64,000 bases of DNA from Steromphala cineraria (lineage: Eukaryota > Mollusca > Gastropoda > Trochida > Trochidae): assembly GCA_916613615.1 (NCBI GenBank), contig OU744720.1, positions 74,365,338 to 74,429,337 on the forward strand, in the 5' to 3' direction. Below the pieces are notes generated by a model. The model saw only the letters and a program-made list of their open reading frames with translations. It had not been told where the DNA came from and did not search any database. Every line of letters starts with the position of its first letter. The first letter of the stretch is position 1. Below are positions 21,766 to 33,753 of this stretch, piece after piece. The position numbers were made by a program, and so were the translations under genes.

Positions 21766-24700
21766 CATCAACACCCTTGCTGCCTTGGTAAAGTTTAGGT
21801 GCGTTAACTTGCTATCTTTTCATGAATCAGCACATGAAGTGGCGATTTTACTGTTTGTAAAGCGGCAAAATATTCACTGTATACGATGACAAGACAGGAC
21901 TATATCGTTTACAGGTCACAAGGGACAATATGTAGTTAACATATAATTGATGAAAATATAAAGTTGAAGCTGAGATGTTCTATTTCTTTAACAAATCAAA
22001 GTAATACGGAATTAAATAGTTAGCATATGTAATAATCCTTTATTTGTTAAGCATATATATGCAGCAAGACTACACCACAAGCCTATTGAAACCTTTTATG
22101 ACCGAGTCCTGCATAAACATGTTCGCGTTTGATGCTTTAATTGAATTGACACATAATTTAAATGTTTTAGAGATAAAATACGTGAACAACCCCTGTTAAA
22201 AACTGTTATTGTATCAAAAAGAAACGACTGCCGCTATAAATTTACATTTTAATACTAATTAGTCCAGATGAGTGACAGGAAAGTGGTATAAGTTTTATTT
22301 TCTATCGAAAACAGGAAAGTGTGCAACACCTGGAGCGTGCCAATGAGGCAAACGTTATTTTGGAAATTTATCTAAAGCAAAATAAATCGAAGATTTTGTG
22401 TTTGCAGTGTTGTATAGATCCTATTTTAATTGTTTATATTTCTGAGTGCATATTGGTCGTTTGCAGCATCAGTGAAAATTAGCACTATGTCTTATTTTAG
22501 CAATGTTGGATGATATGTAACTATATATCACTTATATCAGAAATTATAAGTTTTGGCACGAATAGAAAAAAGTTATGAATATACTTAATACCACATCAAT
22601 CGTCGCTCCTTTATATAGATCTGAACTCTTAACAACTCCTTCAGACCCTTTCTTGAGTGCAGTCAGTATAACCTTATCCTGGTTGTATAAAATCAATATG
22701 ACGCAACATCTAGCAAGCTTTGAACACTTATTCCCACTCCCTTGCCCTTCATCTTAAAAACGACCTGCTAACACGATTTATAGAAAATTCCCGTTAAGAC
22801 GTTAAGGCCAGCGAACGGGGTCAAATATTTGAATAGATGATGCAAGACGTAGAAACGATGTTGTTGCCGTCCCCAAAGTCGGGCTTTGTTGATACTCTTT
22901 AATAAACTACGCAGTTACACATTTGTTACCTTCAGGCAGTTACATTTATGTGAATCTAGAATGAGACTGTGAAAAACCGCAATGTTTTTACCGCCTTGAG
23001 CATCCGCATATGAAAAATCAATACGTTTTGAAAACTTATTTGTAATTCATTTTATTAGTGGTTTTTTTAATCCTCATCCATCAATTTTTTATCGTATTGG
23101 AAAAATAAACTTTCTCTTATTAAAGATGTAAAAAACATAACAATGTTACTGTACATCAATATTGCTAATCCCTAATTTGTTTATTTTTGGGCAAAGGTGA
23201 AACGGTTGTTGAAATTGGCACAAATAGTATTACAAATACAAAAAAGTTATTTTTTTAATGCAACAGTGCATACTCATTGTATTCATATACATGTATTGCT
23301 TTATCAACTCTTTCTACTTCCATTCAGGTGCAACTGAAAGTTCAGGTTTGAATCCTATCAGCAGGGTTCTAGCTTTAAATGCTATAGAGAACTAAGCTAC
23401 ATTTGTTGAGTTGAGAATAAGATAAAATTGAATACTGAGTAGACACCAAGACCAAGGGATATCTAGAAGAGATTTTAATATTAAATTGTAACATTGCAGA
23501 GATCCTAAATCGAGAAAAAAAAGAACCTTCAAATGTGTAATTTCAATAAAATCGAGGATGAATACCAGTTTTATTTGTTTGCCCAGCATACAACTCGTAA
23601 AGAAATATGTACATAAATAATCAGCACCCTTATACAAATACGTCTATAATTATCTCTAATGAAAAACCAACGTAAATTTCAATTTATATGCACAAACCTT
23701 TTATGTCGAGAAAGAATGTGTTACTACCTGTAAATTTAAAAGATTTACTACAGGCCTGTTAGTATGGAAATTAACTATTTGAATTGGTAACACTGTTATC
23801 TCGATTCATGTGAATATTCAGAAAATCATCAGAAGTTTTCAGCCATGATAAATTATAAGTTATTACGTCATGTCCGGTCTAGCAGAATTATTACTTATTC
23901 AGTGAAATTATTTTAAATTTGAACGAAGGGGGTCAACTTTGACATTTTGTAAATTTTATTAACCAAAAAAATGATATGATTTAAAACGCCAATACATGCC
24001 AGTAAACTGTAGTTTCCTGATTTCTACATGAAACCTGATGACTCTATCTGTTACCTGAGATCTTACAATTGTCACCCAATTGTATGGTGATTATGGAATG
24101 CGGAAGGTGAAGCCGGTATAACTATCAACGAGGAAAAATGGTTGGCATAGCTTGTGTGTCAGTAAAATATGCCGCTCTACCATTCTAGTGGTTCTGAAGT
24201 GAACGTTTACATTATTTTGACACAAAAGAGAATAGGAGCAAACTAGTTAGACACACATCCCTGACCACAGACCGCAGACCGCAGACCGCATGCTTCGCTA
24301 AGCTCATACTTGAGGAAGGCAAATTCAGAAAACCATGTTAAGTTTAAACACCGAATCAAATAATATCTTGTGCCGACATAACAGAAAGACATTTGCATTT
24401 ATTCATTTAAAAAAAGACAAAAATAGTTTAGATATGTGTAAAATTGTCATCATCGATTTTACATATTCAGCATTTATGCATTCCTCGTGTTAGGTCCATT
24501 GAAGACTTGATCTACTTATAAGAGGGAAGCGCCAAATGAAATAAACACTAGTCTGTGTCTGAGGTTATATCTTTATGGAAATAGAACATTTATCAAAACA
24601 TAAGTTTCCCCTAGCAACCATAAGATAAAAGATAAAAAACTGTTTATAGTTATGATAAATTTAACTGTCCCCGTGAAGTTTCAAAAGCCTAATTTTGAAA

Positions 24701-27700
24701 ATATTTTGTGTTGATACAATGATTGTTTTAAAATTTGGTCCTTTTGTTAAGATAAAAGTATCAGTGGTATAATACCTACATTCATGTCAACCTTTTGTTA
24801 TATATAACACAAGAGTGATGTAAGTAAAGATGACAATTGCTTTGAAATGTCTGCTATGAAAACAATAACATTGTATTGCATTGAAACATTGTACATTTTG
24901 AATTCCATTAAGTCTCGAAAGACACATAAAGGACTTGATATGAAATATTTGACATGTTATGACATACTCTCAAACACTTTAAATGAAACAACAATGGCAT
25001 TATTGAATGCATTTTGGTTTTTGGCTCCCCTCTTTACGTAAAGCATATTCTGAATGCATAATGACCTGAACATATTTGCTTTTGAATCTTGATAGTTATA
25101 AAAAGTGCTGTTATGATAGAATAATGAGATTCGTCGTCGTTGCATCTTAACCTTGACATCATCAAATTTATGCATTAGTTAACATTCTTATACAATGCTC
25201 ATATTTGTTATGAAAACAAAAACATTGTATTAATACATATTCGTCCTTGCCCTTGTAGGTAGATCAGTTGTCAGTCAAGCAGAGACTAATCCACAAACTG
25301 ACACGTGACAACGTTCCTAAACCTCAGTCTAAAGTGTGTCAGACTCCACAGCCTGAACCATGTCCATCCATCATATTCTATTTACCCAGTGTGTGAAATA
25401 CCTTACATTCCCCTACGACATACATTATTCAATGTTTTCAGTGCAAAGGGAGTCCTTCACCTTAAGAGTAGACCAGCACTTAAGGTATCACATATTAGTT
25501 TTTAGATCATCCAACATTTCTATTATACGACCTTCAATAGGTTGCATGCTCTATCGTTATATCGAGAAATGTTTTACAAAATTGATTATAAGAAAACCAC
25601 TCTTTATATCCAGACTGTTGAATGTCATTTTTTGTAAAGATAAATTCAGCTTTTATGATTGACATGTGGTAGCTGAATGCTCATTGTATTCAATCTTTCC
25701 AGATGTAGCATTGGACGAAATGATAATGTATCATTTCAGACAGACACAAGCGACTAAACGACAGAACCAGGATTGTTGGAACTATGGTAATAACAGACGT
25801 ACATGTAACGTGGGAATATGCATTGACGATCTGAACTAGGCTGTGGGTATAATCCAGCCTTAATTATAAAATCTAATCTAATCTATAATCAAAATGTTTC
25901 CTTTCTATGAATAATTTTCACAGAAGGAGCACTAATTTTTTATTTGACATATACACACTACCTTGACACATATAAATTACCAAATTTAATTTATGCTTTG
26001 ACTTTCTCATTGAGTTTTTTCAACATAATTTATTTTAGATATAAACAATAAGGAGATTTCACACTAAACCGCACCTCACGGGTTCACAGGCATACCACGT
26101 GTGCATGAAAAGTCTTGTATGTTTTCAAGTCATCTCCTTTTACAACTTCAGTTTGCTTTGAAACCCTAAAGTCTTAATGAGGTTCAAAGTGCCGGAGAAA
26201 GAACCCGGTCATTATTCCACATAAGAGCATAGACGGAAGTTCGAAAAACACGTTGACTTGATGTTGCTTTTTTATAACAAACGTTACTCTCGCTAGTGTT
26301 GATTCATTTCCATGTACTATCAATTCATAATCCATTACAAGAAATGAGTCATCGTGTAAACCTCGATGGTTTACAGTCCTGCTTTTCTCAAAGAGATTTT
26401 GCAATATGATTCATTTATATGTTAGATATCTGTGTTGGAAGGTCACGGTGTATAATCATGGTTTATATTTTTTCTTCCATTGCGTTCTGCACCTTCCTTG
26501 GCAGTTAGATGATTATTTACACATCTCTATGTTAAGCTTGTGTGGCGAAATCAGTCCATAAGCCCAAACTTGATTATTGATATTGAGTTGACCAATGTGG
26601 CTGTCCAACGAAATGAGTACCGGGCTTGCTTTCTTTGAATGCAATTTGAAAGTTTACCTATACCTTGGTATTTATATGTCCAAAGATCATGTAAAATTCA
26701 TAATAATTATTCATCTTATAAGCGATATGTTCGTTTTAAAGAATTCAGTTATCATCTTGAATAAGTAACAATTCTAAAACGCCACATATTCATATAAGCC
26801 TACAAAATAAAGCTGACACAAAGCACTGGGTTGATCGTAAGGCGCAAAAAAAGAAAGGCAAATGTTTGTGAGTTGTGGTAAAAGGTGGTATGTTTTGCTT
26901 TGTGAACGTTATTCAAGGAATCATGAAAAGGGTTTTTTTTTAAATCAAAATTAATTGTTCAAATTCCTTAACATCTTTAATGACATGTTTATAACATATC
27001 ATTCAAGGTTTATATAACATTTGATTGACATAACTGTAACAACAATTCATACGAGTACCCCGGATCTAAAATAGAATCTTCAAAGCATCAAACATTCCCG
27101 TTTCTTCGCTCAGAAGCTTATGTTGGTCGCATTGTTTCAAACTTGTTTACCATTCAGATGTTTTAAAACATATCTAACAGGTTATATATACAAAAGAGCA
27201 ATTTCGTTGAATGAGGTTAAGTAAAACAGGAGGTTCAAGGATGTTAATATTTGATACTTAATGACTCTCAGGAATTTATTTGTATCATCATTATCTTTAC
27301 ATACAAGTATATTTAAAACAAAAGGTCGCTTCAAATAGAAAGATAAGCATGTATGCCCTATAAATGTGAAATGTTAAATTTGACATAGATATACTTTCTT
27401 TGTTATATAAAGTATGTTTACAAACATTTGAAGGACAATCAAAATGTTGTGATTTCATTAACGTTACATATACGCTTACTTGTTTTTTTTAAACGTATTA
27501 TTTAAAGTATATTGCAAATCAAATAAATCAAATGACAAGTCAATATTCATCAATGAACTAAATATTCATCATACTGAACAGATGTATTCTTAATTTGTAG
27601 GGTTATAAAGAACAGGAACTTATGGATTTTCAATATCTTTATTCCTTTATAAATGTTACACTGAGGGGCCTGTTACTAAGAGCGGAGAAATATGTATATA

Positions 27701-28191
27701 CTTTTTATTGGCGTAACGTAGATTGTTGAATAATTTAAATATCAATTTGTGTATCAAAACGTTTTAACATTTTAAAATTAAACTAGGGACACGTGACGTA
27801 AACATAAATGGTAGTATCACAGTGTTTTTGATAAAACTCGTCCTTTTTGCAATAGTTAGAAACCAATCCAATGAAACATGATATTCAACAAAACAACACG
27901 ACGAAATATCCTGTTCAAGTATGATAAATTCTCTTGACCTGATTTATATGCTATTAAATAGCATTACTTGTATGAAATTACACACTACTAAATATAATTG
28001 ATAAATATATGTAATACATAAATATACACTATTCCAAAGTACACTTATACTTATATAGATTTGGGTCAGAATAACATTCAAAGCAAGATTTCATTAAAAT
28101 AAAGATAAGCAAAACATCGAGTTTAAACTACATAGATCAGAAAAAAACTTAGAGTATAATTGGAACCAAACATTACTGCATGTGGAACAGT
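21766..28191. other. Long unassigned AT-rich region
   Basis: No gene recognised. Minor items: a short (CAGACCG)n run at about 24263-24290; a word pair 'atgcggaaggtgaagccggt' at about 24098 that recurs with one change near 54242; and a weak T-arm-like 'ggtttgaatcc' near 23345. The short ORFs at 24.8-25.7 kb have no family features. Confidence 0.4.
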
Positions 28192-28285
28192 TCTCTAAGT
28201 TACCGAGCCTTAAGTTGGATTCGAATCCCGGATCTCTTATTCCGAAGCCGAACATGCTAACCACTGCGTTTTCCCGTCCCCCTTT
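28192..28285 (-). mobile_element. tRNA-like SINE head, minus strand
   Basis: Read on the minus strand, the segment has an A-box-like TGGTTAGCATG (plus positions 28253-28263) and a B box GGATTCGAATCC (28217-28228). The two are closer together than in a normal tRNA, which suggests a small deletion. No acceptor stem pairs. The ORF of 76 codons over this segment is an accident of the SINE sequence. Confidence 0.6.
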
Positions 28286-28890
28286 TTGGTAAATAAGGGT
28301 GTTTGAGTATGAATACAAGCTCACATAAATATCTTCATAGTAAAATCTGTTTAGTACACAAACATAGTTACTTTCCTCAAATGTTTATAAGTTTTCTTCA
28401 AAATCAAATCACATTAGGTAATTTTAAAAAAAAATTAGTAAGTTTTGCTTAATGAATGGAATTAGGTTTTTTGTCGAAACTCTGTGGTAGGTATCTAAGT
28501 TTACATCCATTTGACGTCAACTTAATCCATGTAAGGAAGTTGTTGATTAGACATCTATCAAAGTACAGCAAACTTGGAAACACTTAATATTCAATGTTTA
28601 CGCCTCAGGAACGTCTCAACAAGGCAAATTACACCCATTTAGTGAATGCTTGTGTCTATCTCCGGAGCAAGAATAGTCTCACCTCTGATCTGGATTCGAA
28701 CATCAGACCCGACCTGACTTAGGAAGCAAACAGACACACACCTACCGCAGGTGGACTATAGGTGGTTTGTACAGCAGAGGTTCTGTGATCATTGATTGCG
28801 CTTTTACTTACCTAGATTTACGAATAGCTGTTAATTTCAATATATGGCTTCGACATGTGTACGTTAATTCCTTTAAGACCTCTGGTTCGC
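28286..28890. other. Unassigned AT-rich DNA
   Basis: Contains a further weak minus-strand T-arm-like word (GTTCGAATCC, near 28695-28705), possibly another SINE remnant. Nothing else was recognised. Confidence 0.35.
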
Positions 28891-29030
28891 TTGAAATAGA
28901 TAATAGTTTAAGATGTTAGTTTCTTTGAGGGTATTGCCTAATTTGGACTTGATTGTTCACTTGAAATAAATAATAGTTTAAGATGTTGGTTTCCGTGAGG
29001 GTATTGCCAAATTTGGACTTGATTGTTAAG
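28891..29030. repeat. 70-bp tandem duplication
   Basis: Two head-to-tail units of 70 bp (28891-28960 and 28961-29030) start 'ttgaaataratаatagttta'-like and end 'atttggacttgattgtt', differing at a handful of positions. No function is evident. Confidence 0.9.
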
Positions 29031-30806
29031 TTTTGTATTCCACAGCTTTACATGAACCAAACAAAAAACATTTAAAAAACATCACACGGCATTTTATGTT
29101 CTAAAGAATGAAATGGTTATGTAATTATTATTGTTTTGTTATGTATGAATTTATCATTGCTAAAAATACATTCATACCTAAATATGGACTAATAATGGAT
29201 CGTATTTATCTTTTTAGAATTTTCATTTATGAGAACAGTGTGCTAATTTATTAAGTTAATATTCATAAAATAGATTATAGCTTATGCATAATCTATAGGT
29301 TTATAGTATCCTGCAGTTTTCTGGGCAGGGAGACTAATTTTTTAGACGCAGATGTGATTAGCCATAATTTATCTCTCTCATAGACTCATTTAGAATTAGT
29401 AATGACAAAAAACAAGTCACGTTTCCCCAAATTTCGTAGAAAAATCCTGTTTTGTTTCAATTTGTTATAATGCATTATATATTATATATGTATTTCAATT
29501 CTTAAAATGAGTGAGCTATATAAGATAATAGACGGCAACTTAAACATGTAAAAAGTCAACAGAAATCATCCAAAGGAGTCAATATTTGACCCAAATCACA
29601 TTCGAATAGCGTCCGCTGTTTTGAATAAGCATAAACAACATTCAACCGAACGAAGTCTTATTCATACTGCAAATCTCGGGCAATGTATTCCTTCCTTTAT
29701 CATTTGTGATTGTCATGTATGGTGTTATGGAGAAAGGTTTGCAACCAGACTGTTTGAAATTAACAACGAGTTTCTGTGAGGTTAAAACGATTATTGACGA
29801 AACCAAAACATACCCAGGCTTCGAAATTTATATATTAATGTTTAAAGATTAGTTTTCAAAGTTTTTGATTTGTATAAAAATTCTCCAAAAATCGATATTC
29901 CAAACCACCCCTCCCCCTCCCCTCCTCCTTCTGCAACGTATTCAGTATTCGAATATACAACAAACCCATTGTTTATTTCATTAGGTCAACCTTCTGCTCT
30001 CTTCGTGCAGTGACTACTTTACAACACCAATCGTTGGTCGGATCAATTAAGCTATCGTCATCTTTATGTATCACATGTACGTTAGATATTTTGACATTTA
30101 CAGGGGAATAAGTAGTCGACGAATACATATTTCAGTTCTCTTGAAGAGCTTTCATATGGAAGTTGAAATTTATTTGATTGGCATTTAGAAGTTTGAGCCT
30201 TTAAGAATTAAAGTTTCCATTGATACACAAATGCATTATTCACTCATCCAAACGGGGTTGTCAAGTAAAAGATATAACTTACTTGACTACAGCATAGGAA
30301 TTGTTTCAAACAATGTAGTTTTCATGTTCAGTTACCTGAGTTTACACGAAATGGATGAAAATGTAATTAGATTGATGCGCATACATGTAGATGCAACATT
30401 GGATAAGGAAACAATTTGCAAAAAATCTGATATACTGGATTGTTGATGATATAATATTATGTGACTTTTTAAATTATAAATTCATTGTCATATAGCACAT
30501 TAAATGAGGTATCAATCATAGATAAAGCCAACTTAACGTATCAAGCTTTATTGTGTCATGCATTTGTCCGAAAAAGTAAACTGATGCTTTTATTGGAGGA
30601 TAGGATGAAATAATGTATGCAGCCTAGCGCAAAATATTCATGACCTAATATTCTATATATTTAAAGATGCTACCTCATTAGCTTAACAATACTGCAAACT
30701 TTCTGTTGATCAGTAATATATACACATGTATTAATTTTAAACAAGCATAGTCAATTATTAAGTTGTCTCATGTCACTTAATGTAAATAATGTTTCAACGT
30801 TGGCTG
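29031..30806. other. Unassigned AT-rich DNA with a C-rich mirror tract
   Basis: Holds a polypyrimidine mirror repeat CCCCTCCCCCTCCCC at 29908-29922. A 71-codon ORF at 30231-30446 has no recognisable features. No gene was called. Confidence 0.4.
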
Positions 30807-31004
30807 CCATTATCACACAAGGGGTACTTTCTTCTGTTTCCTATGAACCCATATTAAACATCTTGCTGTGTGTCTACTGGTATCGTGGGCCATTATCACA
30901 CACGGGTTACTTTCTTCTGTTCCTTACTGTAGTCGTTTAAGTCACGTGTACGTTCCATGAACCCATATTAAACATCTTGCTGTGTGTCTACTGGTATCGT
31001 GGGC
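30807..31004. repeat. Imperfect tandem duplication (83 and 115 bp units)
   Basis: Unit 1 (30807-30889) and unit 2 (30890-31004) share 'ccattatcacaca', 'ttactttcttctgtt'-like text and a long identical 3' half ending in 'tactggtatcgtgggcc'. Unit 2 carries about 30 extra bases including a CACGTG-overlapping 'gtcacgtgtacg'. Confidence 0.9.
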
Positions 31005-32540
31005 CGTTGACCTGTCTACCTGTCACAGTGTTCACAGAATTGTGTTTAATTCTCATAATTAATAGCTTGATGAAACATTTGTTTCAGAGATGTTAACCTT
31101 GTTCTGTCGCAGGCACCTGCGAGCTAACCATGTCACCTTATTTTATTAAATGGCATGTTGACATTAAAAAACAAATATTAATGCTGATTTTGATTATGTA
31201 GACAGTTATGCAGAAGATTTCTCTTAATTTACATGTTGTAAACAGTTAAAAATTGTAAGAAATTACTTATGAGGCATTTTATGAAGACAACGATACACCT
31301 GTTGACACATTGTGCGTCATTGGAGTAACTTTAACAGGAAAATGTTGTTTTAAGATTAAACTTGCCATGCGAATAGAGTCTTAAAATACAAAAATAATAA
31401 CTGGCAGTACATATATCAAACATAAAAACGCTTCTGTAAGATTGTTGCAACAAATAGTGTTAAGCTTGACAAGTTGGATGCACAAAACCTTTTATTGTGT
31501 GCATAATGGATAACTGGATACTTTCTGAAGTACATCTGAAAATGCACCTTCTTGTAAAATAAACGCTTGAAATATTGAAGGTCCGTGGTACAAAGGTCTG
31601 CAAAATGTCTTTTAATATTTTATAGAGTCTAGCTTATCTAAGTTAAACGACTTGTTGCGTTTATAATGTTAGAACATAATAAGCAAAGCACATTGGGTGA
31701 TTTCAATGACAAATTAAATATAGCATTTAAACGCAAGGCACTTTAGACTATTTCAAAATTCAATGACAGATTCAATATAACCTACATTTCAAAGACGTCG
31801 TTGAGAGTATAAATATTGACAAGGATTTCGTTTAAAGCTTTGCAAGATCCCTAAATAATGATCTGACATACTTCCTTCATTCTTATTAATCGAAATGCTC
31901 GTAGAAAGAGTTTTATTATCAGAGTGCTCATATAAAGAATGTTTCTCATCAAAGTGCTCATATGAAAGTAATAGCATCTGGTGTTTGCACTGCCTAGTTT
32001 ATCTTCGATCTATATACAATGAAACATGATCACGAGGTTGGTGTAATTGATAGACGATATTGACATGTATTTATTTCATATAAACAGTATGACTCACAAC
32101 CATCCTCTGACCCAGTTGGAGATATAAACACGGTAGCCAGGTGTCACTCAAGGGGAAGTCGATACTGCCCCACTTCTCTCTGTTATCAGCTCACTTTTTG
32201 AGCCGCTCCTTGTCGACTTGAAGATCTTCAAGGACACGTTAAAGTAAAAGATAAATGACTCACAAATTATGGTATAAGATAAGTGTTCTGTCATCGCTTA
32301 TCCTGTACTTGTTGGTAGTGTTGTTGCATCAAAGGACGATTTAAGTAGGTTCAACTCGTATGTCTAGCAACTTGTTGCACTCAAACGCTTTTTTAATTAT
32401 ACGATAGAAACGTTTTTCAATATATCAAAAATGATAATGATAAAAGTTAATTTTAAATGCCCTTTTTTATACTAGGCTTGCTCAAAACTCACAGATTCTT
32501 CATTATCCTAATGGAATATTATTATTTCTATATGTTGCTA
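31005..32540. other. Unassigned AT-rich DNA
   Basis: No recognised gene or repeat. Confidence 0.4.
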
Positions 32541-32559
32541 TTTAGCCCTTCGAACAAAA

Positions 32560-32640
32560 ATTCAGTCGTGATATAAGTGAAATACTCATGAAAGCGGCGA
32601 TAAACCACAAATTACCTCACCTCACCTCACCTCACCTCAT
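32560..32640 (+). mobile_element. SINE-tail-like block 2 with (CTCAC)n microsatellite
   Basis: 'cagtcgtgatataagtgaaa' is followed by 'tactcatgaaagcggcgata' and 'aacc', then a run of about five CTCAC pentamers (32614-32640). The same block occurs at 11884-11930. A conserved tail with a short tandem repeat at its 3' end is what a SINE or LINE end looks like. Confidence 0.6.
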
Positions 32641-32772
32641 CTGACTTACAATGTTGAATAACATTTCTGCTAATTCTTATTTCCTTGCATATATATTTTC
32701 ACTTCAGCTATCCATTCAGTAAATTGAAAGACCTTGGAAGGCAAAACTTAAGGGAAAATAATTACGTACATG

Positions 32773-33196
32773 TACAGTAAAACCTGGTTATGGTGCCATC
32801 CATTAGATCCTGGTTGGCATTACACCCAGGTAAGGCATTTAGAAACATATTGGCTTCAAAGCTACTGCTTAAAGAAGTGATGAGTTTTGTCAATTAATCT
32901 TGTAAATGTAGAAAGTGGTTCATGCCTATTAACCAACATTTACGGTACCGTTACAACATGCATTCTGTATAAAATGAGCCATGTCAATTAACATAAATAT
33001 AACATAATATCTTGAATAGTTTTATTTTATTGGCATGAAGTTTCTTTTGTTCTGAAAAGCATTGGCAAATGGCACTATATCCAGTTTGGCAATATAACCA
33101 ACGAGATATAAGGGAAAGAAATCCGTTCTTGAAAAAACATGGCATTATTTCCAGTTGGCATTATAACCAGGGGCATTATAAACAGGGTTTACTGTA
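32773..33196. mobile_element. Tigger/pogo-like MITE, about 424 bp, TA target
   Basis: The left end TA-CAGTAAAACCTGGTTAT and the right end ATAAACAGGGTTTACTG-TA form imperfect inverted termini flanked by TA. A second inner motif (GGCATTATAACCAGG) mirrors the left subterminal sequence. CAGTaaAACC-type ends with a TA target are typical of pogo/Tigger elements of the Tc1/mariner superfamily. No transposase is inside. Confidence 0.75.
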
Positions 33197-33670
33197 TACT
33201 TAATGACTTTACGTACCAATTGAACTGAGATCCAAGATCGTAAGGGATTTATGATTTGACTTGCAATGTTAGGGGTCGTGTTGTTTCATGGTAAATATTG
33301 AGCATATTGTTTTTTGTTTGACTTACATTTAAATTGTCTTGATATTGATTTGATAAAGAAATGTTTGCTTTGCTATTAAAGATAAATATATGTAGGTTAG
33401 ATAGATCTAGTTTATGTGTTATAGTGTTCACTATGTGCACTTAAATATCGACCCACATATAAGGGCCTAAGGTTACTGGTTCACTGGGAGGGTTAGCTAG
33501 AGGCACTACCCTTTCTAGTATAATAAAATTTAGTTTTAACATAACTTGAGGAAGGGTATCCCAACCAATTCAAAATTCTTTACCCACTAGTGACAATGTT
33601 CGAACCGATGCAAACATTAGAATTGAACTGAATTGTTCCGTTGAAGATGTATGTGCACGTGTTCATTGAA
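33197..33670. other. Unassigned DNA
   Basis: No recognised gene or repeat. Confidence 0.4.
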
Positions 33671-33679
33671 GGGGCAAAT

Positions 33680-33744
33680 CATTCTCTCCCCACAGAGGCA
33701 GCTCGATGCAGGTATGACTGAGCTGCCTCTGTGGGGAGAGAATG
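33680..33744. mobile_element. MULE-like MITE, copy B (65-bp near-pure palindrome)
   Basis: Two perfect 25-bp arms beginning CATTCTCTCCCCACAGAGGC enclose a 15-bp loop. The outer sequence equals the TIR of the 348-bp element at 11973-12320. Flanks GGGGCAAAT (33671-33679) and GGGGCGAAT (33745-33753) are a 9-bp direct repeat with one mismatch, consistent with a Mutator-type target duplication that has since mutated. This is almost the smallest possible element: two ends and nothing between. Confidence 0.8.
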
Positions 33745-33753
33745 GGGGCGAAT

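Noticed and set aside
24098..24123. Short word shared with about 54242 ('gcggaaggtg.agccggta') as a repeat family
   Set aside because: Only about 20 bases match and no extension is seen on either side, so it is too little to call.
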